The position numbers and the translations under genes are program-made. 64,000 bases of DNA. Source: Ligustrum vulgare. Its lineage: Eukaryota; Streptophyta; Magnoliopsida; Lamiales; Oleaceae. The stretch lies in the NCBI GenBank assembly GCA_963555705.1, contig OY743171.1, positions 26,530,852-26,594,851 on the forward strand, read 5' to 3'. Below are positions 58,892-64,000 of the stretch, piece by piece. The stretch's first letter is position 1; every line of letters starts with the position of its first letter. The notes beneath the pieces were generated by a model. It saw nothing but the letters and a program-made list of their open reading frames with translations. It had not been told where the DNA came from and did not search any database.

Positions 58892-59863
58892 GCCCCTGTT
58901 TTCTTTGCTGTTTTAAGGTCGTTTTCTGTTTTTATTTTCGAAAACGCTAAAAACGCGTTCTCTTTACCATTTTCGAAAACGCATTTTGGAAAACAAAAAA
59001 AAAACTCGTACACAAAACGGAAAACGCCCGAAACATCGTTTTGGGCGTTTTGTGTGTATTTCGACAAAAAATGTCCAAAACGCGGAAAACACGTTTTGGG
59101 AATTATTTTATTTATTTTTTATTTATTTTAGAATTATCTTAACTTAGAACTAAGTTTAATATAAATTTTTATTTATTTATTATTTTTTTAGAATTATCCT
59201 AACTTGGAACTAAGCCTAAATAAAGATTTTTTTTTTTTTTGAAATATAAATAACAACTAACTACATCTTCACCATGGGTCATAGTGAAATTATTGCGTAA
59301 AACTTGACCAGACAATTGACCCGACTATTTTTTTTTTTTTTTTTTTTGAGAATTATCCTAACTTGGAACTTAGTTTAAATAAAGTTTTATTGAATTCAAT
59401 ATCAACATTACAAAAAAAAAAAAATTAAATGAGAATTCTTGTTGTTATATTTCAAAAAATGCAATGATAAATGGACTCTGGTGGTTTTGAAAGAACTTGC
59501 ATTTTCTGGATTTTAATATAAGTAGAGCTTTCTCAAGTCCCGAACCTGACCAAGCTTTGTTAATATAGACTCTTAATGCTCACATTAGTGTGTTGTATGT
59601 AACCATATTTTTAGTGTATTGTGAAAGGAAATTTGAGTTGGAGTTAGTAGTATTCTGCAAGCAAATTAATTAAAAATAGTTTAAATAGTGTTCTGCAAAA
59701 TTTCAAACAGAACGTGTTTTCCAGCTTTTCATTTTCAAAAACAGTTTTCAGAAATGACAAACCAAACGCGTTTTCAGCAAATTTGAAAACAAAAATGAAA
59801 ACACAAAACACAAATCATTTTCGAAAATGAAAATATAAAATAAAATACAAACAGAACGCCACC
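58892..59863. mobile_element. Non-autonomous DNA transposon, TAA target duplication
   Basis: 972 bp between TAA repeats (58889-58891, 59864-59866). The left end GCCCCTGTTTTC and the right end, GGTGGCGTTCTGTTTG reading inward, are imperfect inverted repeats. TTTTCGAAAACG palindromes are near both ends. Inside, GAATTATCCTAACTTGGAACTTAG-like sequence is repeated three times (near 59133, 59190 and 59348). Confidence 0.6.
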
Positions 59864-59866
59864 TAA

Positions 59867-60531
59867 TTTTTTCCTTTTGCAACCTAAAATCAAAAAAATT
59901 TGAGGCTCCAATTCAGTACACAGAAAATAGGAGCAACTCAATTTTCAACTATATGCATATTTTGCGACTACACTGGGACAGAGGCTCTACTTATATGGTT
60001 GCCAAGTTCTGCAAGAAATTTCACATATGTTAATGAACCCAAGTACTTCAACCAATTCAAGTTCACAACTTCGGTAAAATGATGCCAATCTCCCTGCCAT
60101 GACTTCATCTCAAGTTCACAGTTTGGTAGTCCACTTGTTGAGTTCAATTTTGTCTTCAACTATGTGGGAACTACCTCTGAATGAAGAAAATCTGAACACT
60201 TTAAGCAGTTTAGCTTATCACACTTCACCTCGAATAGTTTGCTTTCGCGTCAGCTCGGTAGTAACTTTCACGTCGGTTAATGCCATGTGAGGTTTTCGTT
60301 GTCCATGTGGTAGATTTCGTTACTTGAGCTTGACGAAAATTAAAATAATGATAGACGAGTATGTTTATGGAAATATGGGTGAGTAGTGAGTGATATTTTA
60401 TAGATTAGTGAGCAAGTAGAAATGTCAGGTAAAGTTTGATGAGCATTCGTTAAATTTACTCGGATCCCAACTCTAATACAACTTATTAGAATCAGGTTGC
60501 TTTAATGATGAGATGCACAGGATCCTAACAC
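59867..60531. other. Intergenic sequence, nothing recognised
   Basis: The small frames here (59900-60290) have no domain. The last 9 bases (60523-60531) are the left target duplication of the MULE-like element. Confidence 0.5.
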
Positions 60532-60792
60532 GGGCCAATTACACGAAATACCATTTATGTTTAAGCAAAATTTCAAATCTGCCATCAATGTTCAAAACTT
60601 ACTTAGAATACAACTCAATGCAAAACACAACCAAATTTAAAGGTAAGGACTTAAAGTGTGATTTTGACCCAAAAGAAAAATTACAAGGGAGGACCCATCA
60701 CCTCTAGCCGCCACCACCACCACCATCGCCTCTCCTGTCGCCGCCATCATCCCCGTCCTGCCTCCTCTGGTGTGGGGAAAAATCGCACCAGA

Positions 60793-61168
60793 ATGGGTGA
60801 TGATGTTGATAATCAAGATAGGCATTCAGTTTCTGAATTAATCTCTAAAGGACAACGGGAAAGGAGGATTCAAACCAATATCCATATATCAAAACAAGCT
60901 TTATCTGAGGCGCGATCCCTTGATAAATCCAACAATAGTTTGCCTAATTTAGAGCCTTCCATAGTTCAAACATCTACATATGCATCTGGTGCTACTTCTC
61001 TTTTACTCAGACTGGATGGAAAATTTGCACAAGTCATCTCAAATAGGATCAGCAAGCACTCAAAATTCCTTTAAAAACCCTTTAGTTAGAATTGGTTTTA
61101 GTCATGGTGAAGGATCACTGGGCGCAACATCACCAAAAGGATTTGATTCTTTGTTTAGCTTCAATTGA
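60793..61168 (+). pseudogene. Captured host coding fragment, family not recognised
   Basis: Reads MGDDVDNQDRHSVSEL, then SKGQRERRIQTNIHISKQA, LSEARSLDKSNNSLPNLEPS and ATSLLLRLDGKFAQVISNRI. A frame change near 61040 leads into NPLVRIGFSHGEGSLG and GFDSLFSFN. The composition is that of a real protein, unlike the surrounding repeats. I do not recognise the parent gene. The position between MULE inverted repeats points to capture. Confidence 0.55.
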
Positions 61169-61534
61169 ATCAATTTTTATGAGGCGGATGAGGCTGCTTG
61201 GAATTTCATATATGAAAATAGGGTTTTTCAGGATGAAAATCAGCCAAATTTGAACAATCAAATGCCTCTTTGTTGGAGAAATGATTTTTTTTGATGAGTA
61301 ACCCACACAAGGAGAGAAAGAAACACAGCACAAAAGATTGCTAGTGCCAGAGGATGCAGGATGGGGGTGGCGGCGACGAGAGAGGTAGTGGTGACGGGGA
61401 CTTCCCTGCAATTTTTTTTTTTGATGTCAAAATTACACTTTGAGTTCTTATTTTTAAATTTGATTGTTTTTGCACCGAGTGGTAATTTAAGTAACCGAAC
61501 ATAATTGGTAATTTGAGTAAATTTTGAACATTAA

Positions 61535-62064
61535 GGCCCTGTTTGATTACACAAAATTTTCCATGGAAAATGGAATATGTTTTCCAATTCCCACTTTTGG
61601 TTTGTTTGTTTGACAAAATTTTCCATGTAAAACTTTTTCCGCGGACCCCACTTTTTCTTCCATTTTCCTTGATTTGGTGGAAAAGATTTTCTTTTGGTTT
61701 TGGTGGAAAAATGTTTCCCATGATAGATGAAAAATGATTTTGGACACGTTTAATCAATTTTGTTGTTGTTAATTGACTTATTTTCTTTCCAAAAAATAAC
61801 ATTATCATCATCAAGTACAAATATATTTAAAAAGTAAAAAAAAAAAATTTGTGATTAAAATAGCAAAAAATTACTTTATTTTTCATGGAAAATAATGTCA
61901 ATCAAACAACAAAAGTTGGAAAATTTCCTACTTTTTCCACCTAGAAAATTAAACCAATCAAACACATTAAACTTCTAATTCCCAATAATTCAATTATCTA
62001 GAATTCAATTCCCTGGAATTCATTTTCTTTCCACCCAAATTCCACCATCGCTATTAAACGGACC
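61535..62064. mobile_element. MITE nested in the right MULE inverted repeat
   Basis: 530 bp between TAA repeats (61532-61534, 62065-62067), with ends GGCCCTGTTTGATT and AAACGGACC. It is the same family as 13727-14269. Removing it restores the match between the two MULE inverted repeats. Confidence 0.75.
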
Positions 62065-62230
62065 TAAGAGTAAAAATTTTGTTATATGGTATTTTTGTGT
62101 AATGAATGAGCCCTCCTGACGCTAGTATACAACGGATCAAGCTCTTTACCGTGAACAAAGAACAAGGAACCAGGAAGCGGAAAGAAACCAGTTCTAGGGT
62201 TTGAAGCATAAGGCAGAGAGAATAGCAAAC

Positions 62231-63532
62231 ATGGCAAGCCAATGCAAGTTTTGGCTCCCCAAGAAGAACAGATTTTGTTCAGTCTCCCCTCTTAATAATT
62301 CCTCGTAAGCATTCTCTCTCTTACACAAATGCATTTTATGTTGAACTAATCATAATTTATGAACTGTTGTTCTTCATACCACCGGCTTAGATTCTGCGGG
62401 AATCACACCCAGAGGTCTGATGGACAGTGGATTCCGTGCCCAATTGATCCTAGCCAGTAATATCTTCCTTCTTGCTTCTTGCCTGCACATTCAATCTTTA
62501 TCTTGTACCCATTGTTTTATTTATTTGTTTGAGCATTTCTTTGTGTAATAGCTGTGTGCTCGAGGAAAATCTTAAAAGTCACCTAAATAGATGCCCATTA
62601 CTGAAACAAGCTCAATCTCTGTTGCGTCAGCCATACTATCAAAAGGGAGTTAATGCCGGTGGAGAGGAGGATGAGGAGGGAACTCCCAATTCTAGTGGTG
62701 TTAAAGATTGTTCTGTTACTTCTGAGATGAAAAGAAATGCTGTCTATGCCATGAGTGTGCCTGAGTTCTCCAAATTGATAGCTAAAATTAAGGGCGTTCA
62801 TGCATCTATATGCAATGACATTCGAGATTCTTTTAAGATTCCGGAGGCTTGTAGCATTTGGACAAATCGACAAGTTGACAAGTATTTAGAAATTCCACAT
62901 CTTAACACGTTTTCCTCTTTGTTGATTGTTATTTTATGACTTAACTGATAAGAGTATTTGTTAATTTCAGGAAGTTACCTTATCAAGAGAGACATGTTAT
63001 ACAACAGGCATCGATTCTTGGGAATTTAGAAGAATTTGGAGTGTTGAAAAAATCTTGTGCTAGTTCTAATGTAGCAATCAAACATTGTGATTCCAATGGA
63101 GCGCGTGGAAATGATAATGATGTTCTTGCAGTGGTTGAATTTGGGGCTGGGAGGGGTTACTTGACTCAAATGCTTGCAGATTGCTATGGTATCAAGAAGG
63201 TGTTATTGGTGGAGCGAAAGGCATATAAGCTGAAGGTAAAAGTTCATTTTGACTCAAAATGTGCAATCTTTTGGGGGCAAAATATTTCCTATGTTTATTA
63301 GGTCTAATTTGGATGTGATGGTTATGATTTAATCTGCACTTTCACTCTTTGATGGTTATGATGTAATCTGCACTTTCACTCTTAGGAAAGTCATAGTTGA
63401 TTCGCTTTGTTAGTTCTTCAATTCTAATAGATGGTATTTTTAATTTGTTTTCCATTGTGTAATGCTACTTTTAGGCTGATCGAAGTTTGCGACAGAAAGA
63501 GAGCTTGAGATTAGAGCGTTTGAGAATTGACA
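62231..63532 (+). CDS. TRM13: tRNA 2'-O-methyltransferase TRM13, first five exons (continues outside window)
   Basis: Exons with GT-AG borders in matching phase: 62231-62304, 62391-62456, 62552-62881, 62971-63235, 63475-63532. The start MASQCKFWLPKKNRFC begins the TRM13 CCCH-type finger (C..C..FCGNH). Next is a CHHC finger (WIPCPIDPSH, then LKSHLNRC), and then the methyltransferase domain with the SAM-binding motif VVEFGAGRGYLTQMLAD and a KVLLVERKAYK strand. Known family members methylate the 2'-OH of nucleotide 4 in the acceptor stem of certain tRNAs. No frame lesions are seen. The rest of the catalytic domain is missing because the window ends in intron 5, which already contains transposon sequence. 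The start is the first ATG, and CTAGGGTTT at about 62195 in the leader is telo-box-like. Confidence 0.93.
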
Positions 63533-63694
63533 GTAAGGTTTCCCAAAACCCTGTGCTTGAAAGATATCCTGTTATTTCTTTTGCTTAAGGTTCTTTTTAA
63601 CATATACTCACAACATGTGAACGAGAAATCAGTTAATAGCTTCTATCTACTTCAGTATTACATAATATACCCTTTACTCCTATAGCATTATTGA

Positions 63695-63852
63695 GCCCGT
63701 GTTTGGTTTACTTTAATTTTTTCTCTTTTGTCTACTCATCCATTAAAAATCAAGCTTACAATATTTAATTTTTCAACCAAATCTCAATCATCTATTCTCC
63801 TGAAAATCACTATTCATTTAAAAAAAAACTATTTTTAAACAATACCAAACAC
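63695..63852. mobile_element. MITE-like insertion in TRM13 intron 5
   Basis: Ends GCCCGTGTTTGGTTTAC and AATACCAAACACACAC form an imperfect inverted repeat over about 160 bp. Non-coding. No clear target duplication. Confidence 0.5.
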
Positions 63853-63856
63853 ACAC

Positions 63857-64000
63857 TGATACGAATCATAGTGGGCTTGGTGGAAATTCAAATATTCAAA
63901 CCAAACAAAAGTTTGAGGATCAGTAGCATTTTCACGGCCGTAAGTTCCATATGTCACGATCGTAACGATCCCTCGGGTCAAATAAGAAATTCCGGGATTT
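63857..64000 (+). mobile_element. Start of an LTR, same family as the 2049-5222 element
   Basis: Starts TGATACGAATCATAGTGGGC, matching the LTR start of the non-autonomous element (TGACACGAATCGTAGTGGGC at 5222, minus). It carries TCACGGCCGTAA (63932-63943) and TCACGATCGTAA (63954-63965), 22 bp apart. The rest is outside the window. Confidence 0.75.

Larger units (their letters stand above)
60532..62113. mobile_element. Pack-MULE-like element with long inverted repeats and a captured fragment
   Basis: Flanked by a 9-bp target duplication, TCCTAACAC (60523-60531) and TCCTGACGC (62114-62122), two mismatches; 9 bp is typical of Mutator-like elements. Terminal inverted repeats extend inward about 250 bp: GGGCC..ATTACACGAAATACC on the left matches GGGCT..ATTACACAAAAATACC on the right, and further in TTAAAGTGTGATTTTGAC pairs with TCAAAGTGTAATTTTGAC, then TGTCGCCGCCATC with CGTCGCCGCCACC. 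Between them lies coding-like sequence (60793-61168). A MITE has landed in the right repeat. No transposase is present. Confidence 0.8.

Overview
This window is eudicot-like plant nuclear DNA: AT-rich, intron-containing and dominated by nested transposable elements. Plant origin is supported by the ubiquitin sequence (plant-type S19, D24, A57), by telo-box and site II motifs upstream of a ribosomal protein gene, and by plant LTR retrotransposon lineages (Tat, chromovirus, Copia), MULEs and TAA-flanked MITEs. I cannot name the species.

Only two host genes are convincing. One is an intronless ubiquitin-S27a ribosomal protein fusion (16312-16782, minus). The other is the 5' half of a TRM13-type tRNA 2'-O-methyltransferase gene (62231 to beyond 63532, plus; five exons visible, continuing outside the window).

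Layout: (1) 1-12243, a minus-strand Tat-lineage Ty3/gypsy element with its 5' LTR at 11567-12243, broken by a non-autonomous LTR element (2049-5222, TSD AATTC) and by a solo LTR (9216-10101, TSD AGGC) that carries a phased array of heat-shock elements. (2) 12244-20339, an older Tat remnant, MITEs, the ubiquitin-S27a gene and a 1-kb DNA element with an 11-bp TSD in its upstream region. (3) 20340-40842, a decayed Ty1/copia element interrupted by a chromovirus LTR fragment, a solo LTR (TSD GGTGT) and a nearly intact 10.7-kb chromovirus (28270-39000, TSD CAAGG) whose gag and pol seem to be joined by a 109-nt spliceosomal intron. (4) 41375-43133, two non-autonomous DNA elements. (5) 43180-51191, a solo LTR split by a partly deleted chromovirus. 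(6) 52260-57820, a MULE transposase pseudogene split by two nested LTRs of one family; the inner one holds a row of hairpins with a constant loop and complementary, varying arms. (7) 58892-62113, a DNA element and a Pack-MULE-like element with a captured coding fragment, 117 bp upstream of the TRM13 start codon. (8) 63695-64000, a MITE and the start of another LTR inside TRM13 intron 5.

Apart from the two host genes and the chromovirus at 28270-39000, every coding region seen is a decayed transposon gene. Boundaries given to the base rest on matching direct repeats or splice sites read by eye; no alignment or database search was run.
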